The notes under the pieces were generated by a model. It saw only the letters and a program-made list of their open reading frames with translations. It was not told the origin of the DNA and did not search any database. The position numbers and the translations under genes are program-made. Of a stretch of 64,000 nt of DNA, positions 1 through 8,831 are shown piece by piece. Position 1 is the first letter of the stretch. The number at the start of each line of letters is the position of its first letter. Source of the DNA: Salinispora pacifica CNR114 (GTDB lineage: Bacteria > Actinomycetota > Actinomycetes > Mycobacteriales > Micromonosporaceae); assembly GCF_000514775.1 (NCBI RefSeq), contig NZ_AZWO01000011.1, positions 62,001 through 126,000 on the forward strand. Direction: 5' to 3'.

Positions 1-20
1 GCAGCACTGGGAGTGTCCGA

Positions 21-509
21 ATGCCCTCTGAGTACGCCAAGTCGCTGGGCGCCCGCCTGCGCTCCATTCGCCAGCAGCAGGGCCTGTCCCTGCAGGGCGT
101 AGAGGAAAAGTCCAACGGACGGTGGAAGGCCGTCGTGGTTGGCTCGTACGAACGCGGCGACCGAGCCGTCACCGTGTCCCGCCTCGCCGAGCTGGCCGAC
201 TTCTACCGTGTTCCCGTCTCCGAGCTGCTGCCCGACGGCAGTGGCGTCCGCCACGAGCCCACCAGCAAGATCGTGCTGGACCTCGAGCGGCTCTACGACG
301 AGGCCTCGGAGGACCTCGCCTACGTCGCCCGGTACGCCCGCGCGATCCAGCAGCAGCGCGGCGACTACAACGGCCGGGTGCTGTCGATCCGCGCCGACGA
401 CCTGCGCGCCCTGGCGATCGTCTACGACGCCTCGCCGTCTGGCCTGATCGAGCGGCTGAACGAGCACGGCGTCCTCGTCGCCGACCCGCGGGCGTTCTTC
501 GCCTCCTGA
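21..509 (+). CDS. bldD: BldD developmental transcription regulator
   Basis: DNA-binding master regulator of development in sporulating actinobacteria. It represses sporulation genes when dimerised by cyclic di-GMP. The 162-residue protein has an N-terminal Xre-type helix-turn-helix (residues about 8-70, including GRWKAVVVGSYERGDRAVTV) and a C-terminal domain carrying both c-di-GMP-binding signatures, RGD at 113-115 and RADD at 124-127. Length and layout match Streptomyces BldD. The ATG is preceded by GGGAG (positions 9-13) at 7-nt spacing, so the start is well supported. It is transcribed convergently with the nusB operon and they share a strong hairpin terminator. Identification is by recalled family similarity; the c-di-GMP function is known for Streptomyces BldD and inferred here. 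Confidence 0.96.
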   Translation: MPSEYAKSLGARLRSIRQQQGLSLQGVEEKSNGRWKAVVVGSYERGDRAVTVSRLAELADFYRVPVSELLPDGSGVRHEPTSKIVLDLERLYDEASEDLAYVARYARAIQQQRGDYNGRVLSIRADDLRALAIVYDASPSGLIERLNEHGVLVADPRAFFAS

Positions 510-522
510 GTAGCGCCACCCG

Positions 523-556
523 AAAAGGGCCCGTGCCGGTCGGCACGGGCCCTTTT
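523..556. terminator. Bidirectional intrinsic terminator between bldD and nusB
   Basis: A perfect 16-bp inverted repeat (arms 523-538 and 541-556) with a 2-nt centre. It begins AAAAGGGC and ends GCCCTTTT, so each strand has a GC-rich stem flanked by a short T run. It lies 13 nt after the bldD stop and about 58 nt beyond the nusB stop, where it can end both convergent transcripts. Confidence 0.85.
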
Positions 557-614
557 GCCTATCCGGTCGCGCTCGCGGCCAGCTCGCTTTCGAGCCAGCG
601 CCCCGGGGCGGCGG

Positions 615-1049
615 CTACCGGGTAGCGTACTCCGCGATCCGGCCGAGAATGCCGTTGAGGAACCGCGGTGAATCGTCGGTCGACATCTGCCGGGCCAGCT
701 CCACCGCCTCGCTGATCGCCACCGCGTCGTCGATCTCGTCCACGTAGAGCAGCTCGTAGACCGCGATCCGGGCGAGGTTCCGATCAACGGTCGGCATCCG
801 GTCCAGCGTCCACCCCTCGGCGTAGCTGGCGATCAGCTCGTCAACCCGGTCCAGGTGGGCAGCGACCCCCTCAACCAAGCTAACCGCGTATCCCAGATGC
901 TCCGGTCGGGGCTTCTCGATCCGCTCCACGTAGCCGGCGAGAACCTCAACCGGTGGACGGCCCCGCAGGTCCGCCTCGAAGAGCACGTCCAGCGCCCGTT
1001 TGCGCGCCTTGCGACGCGCCGGCATCTGCTGCTTGGGCCCCTCGGCCAT
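615..1049 (-). CDS. nusB: Transcription antitermination factor NusB
   Basis: NusB is the all-helical RNA-binding subunit that, with NusE (S10), recognises boxA and supports antitermination of rRNA operons. The 144-residue protein has the usual NusB length and recognisable features: ARRKARKRALDVLFEADLRG near the N-terminus and the C-terminal conserved helix around VDRNLARIAVYELLYVDE, then AVELA and FLNGILGRIA. Its ATG overlaps the efp stop by one base (TGATG), so it is translationally coupled to efp as the last gene of the aroC-aroK-aroB-aroQ-efp-nusB run. Confidence 0.95.
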   Translation of the reverse strand: MAEGPKQQMPARRKARKRALDVLFEADLRGRPPVEVLAGYVERIEKPRPEHLGYAVSLVEGVAAHLDRVDELIASYAEGWTLDRMPTVDRNLARIAVYELLYVDEIDDAVAISEAVELARQMSTDDSPRFLNGILGRIAEYATR

Positions 1050-1606
1050 CAGGCACGGCCGAGGTAACGGCCGTCGCGGGTGTCGACCTTGATCTTCTCG
1101 CCGGTGGTGATGAAGAGCGGCACCTGCACGGTCGCGCCGGTCTCGACCGTGGCCGGCTTGCTGCCGCCGGTCGAACGGTCTCCCTGGAGCCCCGGCTCGG
1201 TGTATGTGATCTCGAGCACCACACTGGTCGGCAGCTCCACGTAGAGCGGCACCCCCTCGTGGGTGGCGACCGTCGCCTCGGCCTCGGGGAGCAGGTAGTT
1301 CGCAGCCTCGCCGACCGTGTCACCGAGCACATTGATCTGGTCGAACGTCTCCAGGTCCATGAAGACGAAGTCCTCGCCGTCGGCGTACAGGTACTGCATC
1401 GTACGCTTGTCAACGGTCGCGGTCTCGACCTTGGTGCCCGCATTGAAGGTCTTGTCGACCACCTTGCCGGAGAGCACGTTCTTCAGCGTGGTACGCACGA
1501 ACGCACCACCCTTTCCGGGCTTGACGTGCTGGAACTCGACGACGGCCCAGAGCTCACCGTCGAGGTTGAGTACCATGCCGTTTTTCAGGTCGTTGGTGGT
1601 GGCCAT
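1049..1606 (-). CDS. efp: Translation elongation factor P
   Basis: EF-P binds between the ribosomal P and E sites and relieves stalling at polyproline stretches. The 185-residue protein has three domains. The tip loop that contacts the peptidyl-transferase centre reads VKPGKGGAF, with the tip lysine at residue 32, so a lysine-type EF-P. Actinobacterial homologues are reported to act without the EpmA/GenX-type lysine modification; I infer the same here but cannot see it. The ATG at 1606 has AAGG 6 nt upstream. A substrate-rich target is nearby: the 798-residue polyproline membrane protein at 25.9-28.3 kb would be expected to need EF-P. Confidence 0.96.
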   Translation of the reverse strand: MATTNDLKNGMVLNLDGELWAVVEFQHVKPGKGGAFVRTTLKNVLSGKVVDKTFNAGTKVETATVDKRTMQYLYADGEDFVFMDLETFDQINVLGDTVGEAANYLLPEAEATVATHEGVPLYVELPTSVVLEITYTEPGLQGDRSTGGSKPATVETGATVQVPLFITTGEKIKVDTRDGRYLGRA

Positions 1607-1702
1607 TTCCTGCCTTGATCATAAGGTGGCGGACAGACCCGGCAAGTCTACTAGGCCGTGTTTGGGCAGGCTCGCCCGAGCAGGCCGCGGCCCCACCGGC
1701 GA

Positions 1703-2134
1703 TCAGCGGGCCTGGGCCGCCAGGTGGTGCAGAGCCAGGCGGTAGCCGTCCACGCCCAGCCCACAGATCACCCCGGTCGCCACCGCCGAGACCACCGAGT
1801 GGTGCCGGAACGCCTCCCGGGCATGAATGTTGGAGAGGTGCACCTCGACCAACGGGGCGCGCAGCAGGGCGCAGGCGTCCCGCACCGCGATCGAGTAGTG
1901 CGACCAGGCGGCGGGATTGAGCACCACGCAAGCGCCCAGGTCAGCAGCCTCGTGCAGCCAGCCGAGCAGCTCGTGCTCGGCGTCGGTCTGCCGGACGACC
2001 ACCTCCAGCCCCAGCTCCCGCCCGGTCTGCTGGCACAGCTCGACCAGGTCGGCGTGGGTGGTGGTGCCGTAGACCTCCGGTTGCCGGGTGCCCAGGCGGC
2101 CCAGATTGGGCCCGTTGAGCACGTACACCCTCAT
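1703..2134 (-). CDS. aroQ: Type II 3-dehydroquinate dehydratase
   Basis: Catalyses dehydration of 3-dehydroquinate to 3-dehydroshikimate, the third step of the shikimate pathway, through the trans (type II) mechanism. The 143-residue protein has the family's small dodecamer-forming size and motifs: [10 protein letters not shown] (6-15), RQPEVYG with catalytic Tyr22, NPAAWSHYS (73-81) and EVHLSN with His99. Its ATG overlaps the aroB stop by 4 bp (ATGA), indicating coupled translation. A gap of 96 bp separates it from efp. Confidence 0.95.
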   Translation of the reverse strand: MRVYVLNGPNLGRLGTRQPEVYGTTTHADLVELCQQTGRELGLEVVVRQTDAEHELLGWLHEAADLGACVVLNPAAWSHYSIAVRDACALLRAPLVEVHLSNIHAREAFRHHSVVSAVATGVICGLGVDGYRLALHHLAAQAR

Positions 2135-3204
2135 TCGGCGATCTCCTGGTAGGCGGCGTGCAGCAACTCGTCGGAGGGCGCCTCGAGAATCGTCGGGTGG
2201 GCGAGCCCGGCCAACACTACGAAGCGCAGGATGCTGCCCCGCGCCTTCTTGTCCACCCGCATCGTGGCGAGCAGGTCCGGCCAGGCCTCCGCCCGATATC
2301 CGGTGGGCAGGCCGAGCGCGCCCAGCATCGCCCGGTGCCGCTGCGCGGTCTGCGCGTCCAGCCGGCCTTCGAGCTGGGCCAGGGTCGCCGCGTAGACCAG
2401 CCCCACCGCGACCGCGTGGCCGTGCCGCCAGCGGTAGCCCTCCACCTTCTCGATGGCGTGCGCCAGGGTGTGCCCGTAGTTGAGTATCTCCCGGGCCCCC
2501 GACTCGCGAAGGTCACCCGCGACGACCTGCGCCTTGACCCGAATCGCCCGCTCGACCAGCTCCCGGAGCACCGGCCCCGCCGGGTCGACGGCGACGGCGG
2601 GCTCCCGCTCGACCAGCTCAAGAATCACCGGGTCGGCGATGAAGCCACACTTGACCACCTCGGCCATTCCCGCGGCCAGGTCGACCGGAGCGAGGCTGTC
2701 CAGCGCCGTCAGGTCACAGATCACCCCGGCTGGCGGGTGGAACGCGCCGACCAGGTTCTTGCCGGCGGAGGTATTGATGCCGGTCTTGCCGCCTACCGCC
2801 GCGTCCACCATGCCCAGCAGCGACGTCGCCACCGGCACCCAGCGCACCCCGCGCAGCCAGCAGGCCGCGACGAAACCCGCCAGGTCGGTAACCGCGCCGC
2901 CGCCCACCCCGACGACGGCGTCGGCACGGGTGAAGCCCGCCGCACCGAGCCGTTCCCAACAGGTGGCGGCGACGTCGATGTGCTTGCCCGCCTCCGCGTC
3001 CGGCACCTCGACCAGCAGCGGCGTCACCCCGGCCGCCCGGGTCCGCTCCGCCAGCTGCTCGGCCCGGCCCTGCAGCGGCGACGCGTACAGCACGGCCAGC
3101 CGATGTGCGCCCGGCAGCAACCGCGGCAGGTCCGGCAGGTCGCGCCCCACCAACACGTCGTACGGCTGGTCACCGCCAACCGCGATCCGGGTAATCTCGT
3201 CCAT
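2131..3204 (-). CDS. aroB: 3-dehydroquinate synthase
   Basis: Converts DAHP to 3-dehydroquinate using NAD+ and a divalent metal, the second shikimate-pathway step. The 357-residue protein shows the nucleotide-binding [14 protein letters not shown] segment, then [19 protein letters not shown] and the metal-ligand region [10 protein letters not shown]. It ends in a 4-bp overlap with aroQ. The 187 bp separating it from aroK is unusually repetitive (see the repeat entry). Expression is probably from the upstream aroC/aroK transcript, but an extra promoter in that gap cannot be excluded. Confidence 0.96.
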   Translation of the reverse strand: MDEITRIAVGGDQPYDVLVGRDLPDLPRLLPGAHRLAVLYASPLQGRAEQLAERTRAAGVTPLLVEVPDAEAGKHIDVAATCWERLGAAGFTRADAVVGVGGGAVTDLAGFVAACWLRGVRWVPVATSLLGMVDAAVGGKTGINTSAGKNLVGAFHPPAGVICDLTALDSLAPVDLAAGMAEVVKCGFIADPVILELVEREPAVAVDPAGPVLRELVERAIRVKAQVVAGDLRESGAREILNYGHTLAHAIEKVEGYRWRHGHAVAVGLVYAATLAQLEGRLDAQTAQRHRAMLGALGLPTGYRAEAWPDLLATMRVDKKARGSILRFVVLAGLAHPTILEAPSDELLHAAYQEIAE

Positions 3205-3280
3205 CGCGCGCAGCCTAACCGAGCCGGCCGTACCGGTGGCGGCGACGGTCGAAGGTGTCCCGGGGCGCGGAACCAGAACC

Positions 3281-3338
3281 GGACCCGGTACTGGGCCAGG
3301 ACCCGGTACTGGGCCAGTACCGGACTCGGACTCGGACT
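3281..3338. repeat. Short tandem repeats in the aroK-aroB intergenic gap
   Basis: Two exact, directly adjacent 18-bp copies (3281-3298 and 3299-3316, unit begins GACCCGGTACTGG) are followed by GGACTC repeated three times at 3321-3338. No coding frame was assigned here. The repeats lie in the leader between aroK and aroB on the minus-strand transcript and could vary by slippage; no function is evident. Confidence 0.8.
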
Positions 3339-3391
3339 CGGAACTGGACCAGACCCGGAACCGTTGGCCGCCCGGTCGGCCCCGGCGCCCG

Positions 3392-3895
3392 TCAGGCGGG
3401 CAGTAGCGTGGCGACCTCGGACGCGAGCTGCTCCGGCGTCCGGCCGTCGGTTACCACCGTCGCCGTCGCCACCGCCGCGTAGTGCGGCCGGCGCTGCTCC
3501 AGCAGGTGTTTGAGGGTGGCCCGCGGGTTGACCGCGAGCAGGGGTCGCCCCGCACCCAGCCCGACCCGGCGTACCGCGTCGGGCAGCTCCACCGACAGGT
3601 ACACGACGGTGTGGCCGGTCAGCGCGGCCCGGGTCTGTTCGGCAAGCACCGCACCGCCGCCGAGGGCGAGCACCCCGGTGGCACCCGCGAGCGCCGTCGC
3701 CACCGCCGCCCGTTCGAGGTTACGGAAGTGCGCCTCCCCCTCGTCGATGAAAATCTCCGAGATCGGCTTGCCCGCCGTCGCCTCGATGTCCAGGTCGGTG
3801 TCCCGGAACTCCACCCCGAGCAGCTCGGCGAGGGCTCGCCCGACGGTGGTCTTGCCCGAGCCGGGCGGGCCCACCAACACACAGACCGGCGCCAT
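3392..3895 (-). CDS. aroK: Shikimate kinase
   Basis: Phosphorylates shikimate at the 3-OH with ATP. The ATG at 3895 gives a 167-residue protein of normal length that begins directly with the P-loop strand: [17 protein letters not shown], Walker A at about 9-16. The shikimate-binding motif FRDTDLDIE and GGGAVL follow, then the lid arginine region GAGRPLL. The frame is open further upstream but that stretch is Arg/Gly-rich and overlaps aroC, so the 3895 start is preferred. The ATG overlaps the aroC stop by one base (TGATG). Confidence 0.95.
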   Translation of the reverse strand: MAPVCVLVGPPGSGKTTVGRALAELLGVEFRDTDLDIEATAGKPISEIFIDEGEAHFRNLERAAVATALAGATGVLALGGGAVLAEQTRAALTGHTVVYLSVELPDAVRRVGLGAGRPLLAVNPRATLKHLLEQRRPHYAAVATATVVTDGRTPEQLASEVATLLPA

Positions 3896-5073
3896 CAGCG
3901 GACAACCAGCGCTTCGAGGTAGCCGGCGAGGTTGCGGCGCTGCTCGGCCACCGAGTCGCCGCCGAACTTCTCCACCGCCGCCTCGGCCAGCACCAGCGCC
4001 ACCATCGCCTCGGCGACGACCCCCGCGGCCGGCACCGCGCACACGTCCGAGCGTTGGTTGATCGCGGTGGCGGGCTCACCGGAGGTGACATCGACCGTCG
4101 ACAGCGCGCGGTTCAGGGAGGAGATCGGCTTCATCGCGGCCCGCACCCGCAGCGGCTCACCGGTGGTGATGCCCCCCTCCAGGCCGCCGGCCCGGTCGGT
4201 GACTCGCCGGACCCCGGTCGCGGTGGGAATGATCTCGTCGTGTGCGACGGAGCCCCGGGAACGCGCCTGCTGCCAGCCGTCGCCGATCTCCACCCCCTTG
4301 ATCGCCTGAATGGACATCAGCGCGGTGGCCAGCCGGGCGTCCAGCTTCCGGTCCCACTGCACGTGGCTGCCGAGCCCCGGGGGCACCCCGTACGCCAGCA
4401 CCTCGACCACGCCGCCGAGCGTGTCGGCGTCCTTCTTCGCGGCGTCGACCTCAGCGACCATCCGGCGGCTCGCCTCCGGGTCCAGACAGCGCAGCGGATC
4501 CGCGTCGATCCGCTCGGCGTCGGCCGGGCTGGGTCGCAGCCCCGGTGTCGTCGCGACCGACCCCAGCTCCACGACGTGCGAGACGACCTCGATGCCCAGC
4601 GACTGCCGGAGCAGGGCCTTGGCGACGGTACCGACGGCGACCCGGGCCGCCGTCTCCCGGGCGCTGGCCCGTTCGAGGATCGGGCGGGCGTCGGTGTGCC
4701 CGTACTTCTGCATGCCGGCCAGGTCGGCGTGCCCCGGTCGGGGACGGGTCAGCGGCGTGTTACGGGCCTGCCCGGCCAGCTCCGCCGGGTCAACCGGGTC
4801 GGCGGCCATCACCGTGCGCCACTTGGGCCACTCGGAGTTGCCGACCCGGATCGCCACCGGGCTGCCCAGGGTCACCCCGTGCCGCAGCCCACCGATGACC
4901 TCGATCTCGTCCTGTTCGAACGCCATCCGGGCACCACGGCCGTAGCCGAGGCGACGCCGGGCCAGCTCTCCGGCGATCTCCTCGGTGGTCACCTCGACCC
5001 CGGCCGGGACCCCTTCAAGCAACGCGACCAGGGCGGGACCGTGTGATTCCCCTGCAGTTAACCAGCGCAACAC
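3895..5073 (-). CDS. aroC: Chorismate synthase
   Basis: FMN-dependent enzyme that converts EPSP to chorismate, the end of the common aromatic pathway. The 392-residue protein carries [14 protein letters not shown] at the N-terminus (signature 1), [14 protein letters not shown] (signature 2) and RGSVAHDEI (signature 3). The start is a GTG at 5073 because the family begins with (M)LRW-TAGESHG; the frame is open upstream to a TTG at 5142, but those residues do not fit the family. No clear Shine-Dalgarno precedes the GTG. It is the first gene of the aroC-aroK-aroB-aroQ-efp-nusB run and is divergent from the antiporter gene. Confidence 0.95.
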   Translation of the reverse strand: MLRWLTAGESHGPALVALLEGVPAGVEVTTEEIAGELARRRLGYGRGARMAFEQDEIEVIGGLRHGVTLGSPVAIRVGNSEWPKWRTVMAADPVDPAELAGQARNTPLTRPRPGHADLAGMQKYGHTDARPILERASARETAARVAVGTVAKALLRQSLGIEVVSHVVELGSVATTPGLRPSPADAERIDADPLRCLDPEASRRMVAEVDAAKKDADTLGGVVEVLAYGVPPGLGSHVQWDRKLDARLATALMSIQAIKGVEIGDGWQQARSRGSVAHDEIIPTATGVRRVTDRAGGLEGGITTGEPLRVRAAMKPISSLNRALSTVDVTSGEPATAINQRSDVCAVPAAGVVAEAMVALVLAEAAVEKFGGDSVAEQRRNLAGYLEALVVR

Positions 5074-5120
5074 AACGGCCAGTCTGGCACGCCCGGTGGG
5101 CGCCAGGTGCCACACCCGGC

Positions 5121-5157
5121 CCGTCCCGCCCTGCGGACACAACTGTCCGCGGGACGG
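5121..5157. promoter_or_regulatory. Nested inverted repeat between divergent aroC and antiporter genes
   Basis: Outer arms CCGTCCC (5121-5127) and GGGACGG (5151-5157) enclose inner arms GCGGACA (5133-5139) and TGTCCGC (5144-5150) around a 4-nt centre. The only interruption is a 5-nt bulge on one side. It sits about 50 bp upstream of aroC and 98 bp upstream of the preferred antiporter start. It could be a protein-binding operator for either gene or a leader hairpin; function is inference. Confidence 0.5.
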
Positions 5158-5254
5158 TCACGATCACCCCGTTGGCAGCGAATCCGTACGATCATGGCGG
5201 CCTCCCGGAAGTCTGGTCGGCGACGACGTGGTTTCGACCCACCCGGAGGCCCCG

Positions 5255-6490
5255 GTGCTGCTCCTCGCGTTCGCAGCCGTGCTGCTGCTGGCCGTCCTGC
5301 TGTCCAGCCTCGCGCACCGCAGCATCCTCTCCACGGCCGTGGTCTTCCTCCTCGCCGGCGTCCTGCTCGGCCCGGACACCACCGGTGTCCTGGAGATCAC
5401 CGCCGACAGCGAGCTCGTCGCCGGGCTCGCGGAGCTGGCGCTCTTCACCGTGCTCTTCACCGACGGCATGCGAGTCGGCTTCGCCGACCTACGCGCGGCG
5501 TGGCGGCTGCCCGGGCGGGCGCTCGGCTGGGGCCTGCCGCTGACCCTCCTGATCACCGCCGTGTTGGCGCACTACGTGGCCGGACTCGACTGGCCCGAGG
5601 CGCTGCTGATCGGGGCGGTCCTCGCCCCCACCGACCCGGTCTTCGCCGCCGCCCTGGTCGGCAACGTGGGCGTCCCGCGCCGACTGCGGCACCTGCTCAA
5701 CGTCGAGTCCGGCATCAACGACGGCCTCGCACTGCCGTTCGTCATCCTCTTCCTGGCGGTCGTGGAGGGCTCCGACGACCTGCACCTCGACGAGTTGGGC
5801 ATCGAGCTGCTCCTGGGCCTGGTGATCGGGGTGGCGGTGCCATGGCTCGCCCTGCGGCTGGAGAAGGGGCGGTACTTCTCCGCCTCCACCCAGTACGAGC
5901 CCCTCAACGGTGTGGCGATCGGCCTGCTGGTCCTCGCGCTGGGGCTGATCACCCACGCCAACCTGTTCCTCGCCGCGTTCGCCGCCGGCATCACCGTGGC
6001 CACCTTCGGCGAGCGACAGCGGGAGAGCTTCGAACACTTCGGCGAGCTGGTCGCCGAGCTGTTCAAGCTCGCCGCCCTGCTGGTGTTCGGCGCCCTGATC
6101 TCGGTGAAGTTCCTCAGTGAAATCAACTGGACCGGCTGGCTCTTCGCGGTGTTGGCCATCGTGGTGGCCCGCCCACTCGCGCTCGCGGTGTCGTTCCTCG
6201 GTTCGAAGCTGAGCCGCACCGAGCAGTTCGCCGCCATGTGGTTCGGCCCGAAGGGTTTCGCCTCGGTGGTCTACGGCCTGCTCGTGCTCCAGGCCGGGAT
6301 CACCGCGGGTGACGAGGTGTTCCACCTGGTGGCGCTGACCGTCGTCCTGTCGATCCTGGCGCACTCGTCAACCGACGTCCTGGTCGCCCGGATCTTCGAC
6401 CCGGCGATGACCCCCCAGTGGTCAGAACGACTGCGGGCGGCCTCGGCCGATCGCCGAGAACACCCCGGCGACGGCGCTCAGCCGCCGTAG
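5255..6490 (+). CDS. CPA1-type cation/proton antiporter
   Basis: Integral-membrane Na+(K+)/H+ antiporter of the monovalent cation:proton antiporter-1 family, probably for pH and ion homeostasis. About 12 hydrophobic segments are visible, with the family core LIGAVLAPTDPVFAAALVG and LNVESGINDGLALPFV; the paired acidic residues there are the expected transport site. The GTG at 5255 is preferred because GGAGG lies 5 nt upstream (5245-5249), giving 411 residues. An in-frame GTG at 5228 is the alternative. The gene stands alone, divergent from aroC and convergent with the DUF1990 gene. Exact ion specificity cannot be read from sequence. Confidence 0.88.
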   Translation: MLLLAFAAVLLLAVLLSSLAHRSILSTAVVFLLAGVLLGPDTTGVLEITADSELVAGLAELALFTVLFTDGMRVGFADLRAAWRLPGRALGWGLPLTLLITAVLAHYVAGLDWPEALLIGAVLAPTDPVFAAALVGNVGVPRRLRHLLNVESGINDGLALPFVILFLAVVEGSDDLHLDELGIELLLGLVIGVAVPWLALRLEKGRYFSASTQYEPLNGVAIGLLVLALGLITHANLFLAAFAAGITVATFGERQRESFEHFGELVAELFKLAALLVFGALISVKFLSEINWTGWLFAVLAIVVARPLALAVSFLGSKLSRTEQFAAMWFGPKGFASVVYGLLVLQAGITAGDEVFHLVALTVVLSILAHSSTDVLVARIFDPAMTPQWSERLRAASADRREHPGDGAQPP

Positions 6491-6494
6491 GCCG

Positions 6495-6512
6495 CTCCCG
6501 ACCCGTCGGGAG
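6495..6512. terminator. Candidate terminator between convergent genes
   Basis: Perfect 7-bp arms CTCCCGA (6495-6501) and TCGGGAG (6506-6512) with a 4-nt loop start 4 nt after the antiporter stop and 24 nt beyond the end of the convergent DUF1990 gene. There is no T-tract, as is common in actinobacteria. Confidence 0.5.
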
Positions 6513-6535
6513 GGGTCGCCGGAGGTGGGAGCCGG

Positions 6536-7054
6536 TCAGGCAGCCCGGGACAGGGACCGCATCGCGCCAAGGTATCTCGACGTTATGACATCCTGCGCGA
6601 ACCGCCCCAGCGGCCCAGCTATTCGAGCAGTCAACGAATCCGGCCGCGAGAAGGCTCGCACCTCGAAAAATGACCGCCCAGCCCCGTCCCGACGTACCAG
6701 AAACGCCTCCTCGCCACACTCCGGATGCCCCGAGAGCGTACCGTAGGCAAATCCAGCACGATCTTTTTCGTCAATCGTGAAGACAATACGGCAGGGAGCC
6801 TGCACCAGCAGCCCTCGCCACCCGACCCTCAGCCGAAAGTCCACCCCCGGCTCCGGTCTCAGCTCTGGGCGATCAATGCTGATCCCAGCCCGCCGGTGCA
6901 TACGCCACCGAAGCAAGGCCTGAACAGCCCGGTCAAAGACCTGAACATCCGCACCCAGAAATGCAATGCGATGGACGTGTCGATAGCCAGAGGGAAGAAC
7001 GCCCGCTGACGCACCAACCTCCGGATAGGTTAGCTCACCCCACCCCACAGCCAC
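6536..7054 (-). CDS. DUF1990 (UPF0548) family protein
   Basis: A 172-residue protein of the DUF1990/UPF0548 family, recognised by VGWGELTYPEVGAS at the N-terminus, ALLRWRMHRRAG in the middle and FEVRAFSRP near the C-terminus. Biochemical function is unknown. It is a single gene between the antiporter and the polysaccharide block. The GTG at 7054 is the first start in frame; a second GTG at 7048 would fit leaderless transcription from the candidate promoter just upstream. Part of the coding sequence is less GC-rich than its neighbours (for example around 6740-6800), a weak hint of different ancestry. Confidence 0.85.
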   Translation of the reverse strand: MAVGWGELTYPEVGASAGVLPSGYRHVHRIAFLGADVQVFDRAVQALLRWRMHRRAGISIDRPELRPEPGVDFRLRVGWRGLLVQAPCRIVFTIDEKDRAGFAYGTLSGHPECGEEAFLVRRDGAGRSFFEVRAFSRPDSLTARIAGPLGRFAQDVITSRYLGAMRSLSRAA

Positions 7055-7057
7055 CCC

Positions 7058-7085
7058 AAAATAAGGTCGCGCTTTCTCTGGTCAC
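7058..7085 (-). promoter_or_regulatory. Candidate promoter of the DUF1990 gene
   Basis: On the minus strand, GTGACC (7085-7080) and TATTTT (7063-7058) are separated by 16 bp, close to housekeeping -35 and -10 elements. The predicted start of transcription falls near 7051, at the GTG start codons, suggesting a leaderless mRNA. Based on motif reading only. Confidence 0.4.
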
Positions 7086-7147
7086 TCCCGCGCTGCACGG
7101 ATAACACCACGACCCAAACTTCCCGGCCCTGACGAAACAGGCGCCGG

Positions 7148-7813
7148 TCACGCCGACGACAACCCTCGAATCGCAATCAACGATTTGGTGAGGCCCAGTA
7201 GCCGCTCGTTACGGATACCCGCGTCCGGAAAGAGATAACGCAGCTCCGCTCGACCGATCAATTCGGTCGTCAGGACCTGCCGCATGGCCGCCTCGTACGA
7301 CTTGCCCGGCGTGTAGGCCAGGGGCCATTTCCGCGCCACCACCACCCGCGCCGACACCGGCAGGAACTGCATGGCGGGAGCCACCCAGTGCGGCTCTACC
7401 GGAAAGTACCGGTACGGGGTCTGCACCCAGTACGCCGGGGCCAGCTCACGGACCGCCTCCGCCATCCGACGACGACGTTCGTACCCGCCGACATGCTCCA
7501 GGACGCTGTTGCTGAACACCAGGTCGTACCGGCGGCCAAAAAACCGCTTCGGCAGTTCGCAGGCGTCGGCCTGATCGGCCTCAGCCCAAGCTGGCAGCTC
7601 CGTCGGCAACGGCTCCAGATTCACCACGTGCACGTGCGCGGGTCGGACCGGCACCGTCGCCCAGCTCTCCACCCGTCCACCAAGATCAAGCACATTCATC
7701 TCGGCGAGGTCGGGAAACGTGTCGGAGAGCCAGGCCGCCCGGCGCGCCCTCCGTTTGGCACCCACCGAGGAAGGTGAGTCCACCAAACGAAATCTCAACG
7801 AGTGAAATGCCAT
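7148..7813 (-). CDS. Class I SAM-dependent methyltransferase
   Basis: A 221-residue protein with a Rossmann-type methyltransferase core. Motif I is VLDLGG (41-46), an acidic residue follows in VVNLEPL, and DLVFSNSVLEHVG (97-109) resembles the post-motif of small-molecule or sugar methyltransferases. ATG at 7813 has AAGGAG 8 nt upstream. It is the most downstream gene of the minus-strand polysaccharide block, 79 bp after the GT2 glycosyltransferase, so a role in methylating a glycan or its precursor is plausible but inferred. Substrate unknown. Confidence 0.8.
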   Translation of the reverse strand: MAFHSLRFRLVDSPSSVGAKRRARRAAWLSDTFPDLAEMNVLDLGGRVESWATVPVRPAHVHVVNLEPLPTELPAWAEADQADACELPKRFFGRRYDLVFSNSVLEHVGGYERRRRMAEAVRELAPAYWVQTPYRYFPVEPHWVAPAMQFLPVSARVVVARKWPLAYTPGKSYEAAMRQVLTTELIGRAELRYLFPDAGIRNERLLGLTKSLIAIRGLSSA

Positions 7814-7892
7814 CGAACGGGCTCCTTACCTGCTGCGCCGCCGGGATTGCTACTCTCGCGGCTCGTACGGATGAATGGGGTGGTCTGCGGCC

Positions 7893-8831
7893 CTAGATGC
7901 CTCGGCCGCGCTTGTGCAGCGTGCGCAGCACCGCGTCCGCCCGGACCACCCGCCCCGCCACCGCGAGCGCCAGGTACGCCCGTGGCTCCCGGGGATTGCC
8001 GCGGAGGGTACGGCGGGCCCAGCGCAGCGCGCCCTGGCGGTCACCGGAGGCCGCGCGGGCGAAGGCGATCTGCCCCGCCACCCGGGCCGCGCCGGCCGGC
8101 TGGCTGCCGAACTCCGGGTAGCGTTCCAGCAGCCACTGCAGCGCCACCGAGATGGTGTCCCAGCGCTGCGTGAAGTACGACCGGTTGTGCCAACGCACCA
8201 GCACCAGCGGGGTGCGCAGGTTGACCAACGGCGCCCGGCGGGCCGCCCGCAGCAGGAACTCGTAGTCCTCGGCGTAGCTGCCCGGAATCTCCTCGTCGAC
8301 CAGTCCGAAGCCGTCGCGGAGCACGGCGGCGCGGAAGAGGAAGGTTGACGGGTGCAGCTCGGTCAGCCGATCCCGCAACAGGTCGGCGAGCGTGATCCGG
8401 TCCCGGGACAGCGACCGGTCGACGGTGTGTCCGTCGTAGCTCACCCGGATGCCACCCGAGACGAACTCCGCGTCGGGGAGGGCGGTGAGCGCCGCAACCT
8501 GCGCCGACAGCTTGCCGGGCAACCACTCGTCGTCGTCGTCGCAGAAAGCGATCAACTCGCCGGTGGCAGCCAGGGTGCCGGTGTTGCGGGCACCCGCGAG
8601 GCCCGGCGTCCGGCCGTTCTCGGTGACCCGGACCGGCCGACCCGGTCGGGACAGCTCGGTCAGGGTCGAATCCGGCGTTGAACGGTCGTACACGACGATC
8701 ACCTCAAGCTCACCCGGATAGTCCTGGTCGAGGAGGGCGCGGACCGCGGCCCGCAGCAACTCCGGGCGATCCCGGGTGGGCACCACCGCACTCACCCTCG
8801 GCCGTGCGGTCGCCCGCGGCAGCGCGGTCAT
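7893..8831 (-). CDS. GT2-family glycosyltransferase
   Basis: A 312-residue GT-A-fold glycosyltransferase, predicted to add a sugar from a nucleotide-sugar donor during polysaccharide assembly. It starts with the typical RVSAVVPTRDRPELL strand-helix. The DxD-type metal/nucleotide motif CDDDDEW is at 97-103 and a later acidic segment YAEDYEFLLRAA contains the probable catalytic residue. No membrane segments are seen, so it is likely cytosolic. The ATG at 8831 overlaps the stop of the upstream Alg13-like gene by 4 bp (ATGA), which decides the start over an Arg/Gly-rich upstream extension. Donor and acceptor unknown. Confidence 0.88.
   Translation of the reverse strand: MTALPRATARPRVSAVVPTRDRPELLRAAVRALLDQDYPGELEVIVVYDRSTPDSTLTELSRPGRPVRVTENGRTPGLAGARNTGTLAATGELIAFCDDDDEWLPGKLSAQVAALTALPDAEFVSGGIRVSYDGHTVDRSLSRDRITLADLLRDRLTELHPSTFLFRAAVLRDGFGLVDEEIPGSYAEDYEFLLRAARRAPLVNLRTPLVLVRWHNRSYFTQRWDTISVALQWLLERYPEFGSQPAGAARVAGQIAFARAASGDRQGALRWARRTLRGNPREPRAYLALAVAGRVVRADAVLRTLHKRGRGI

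Noticed and set aside
5121-5157. Transposon end or attachment site at the edge of the accessory block
   Set aside because: No matching copy was noticed near the other edge (about 19.6-19.75 kb) and there is no transposase or integrase gene in the block.
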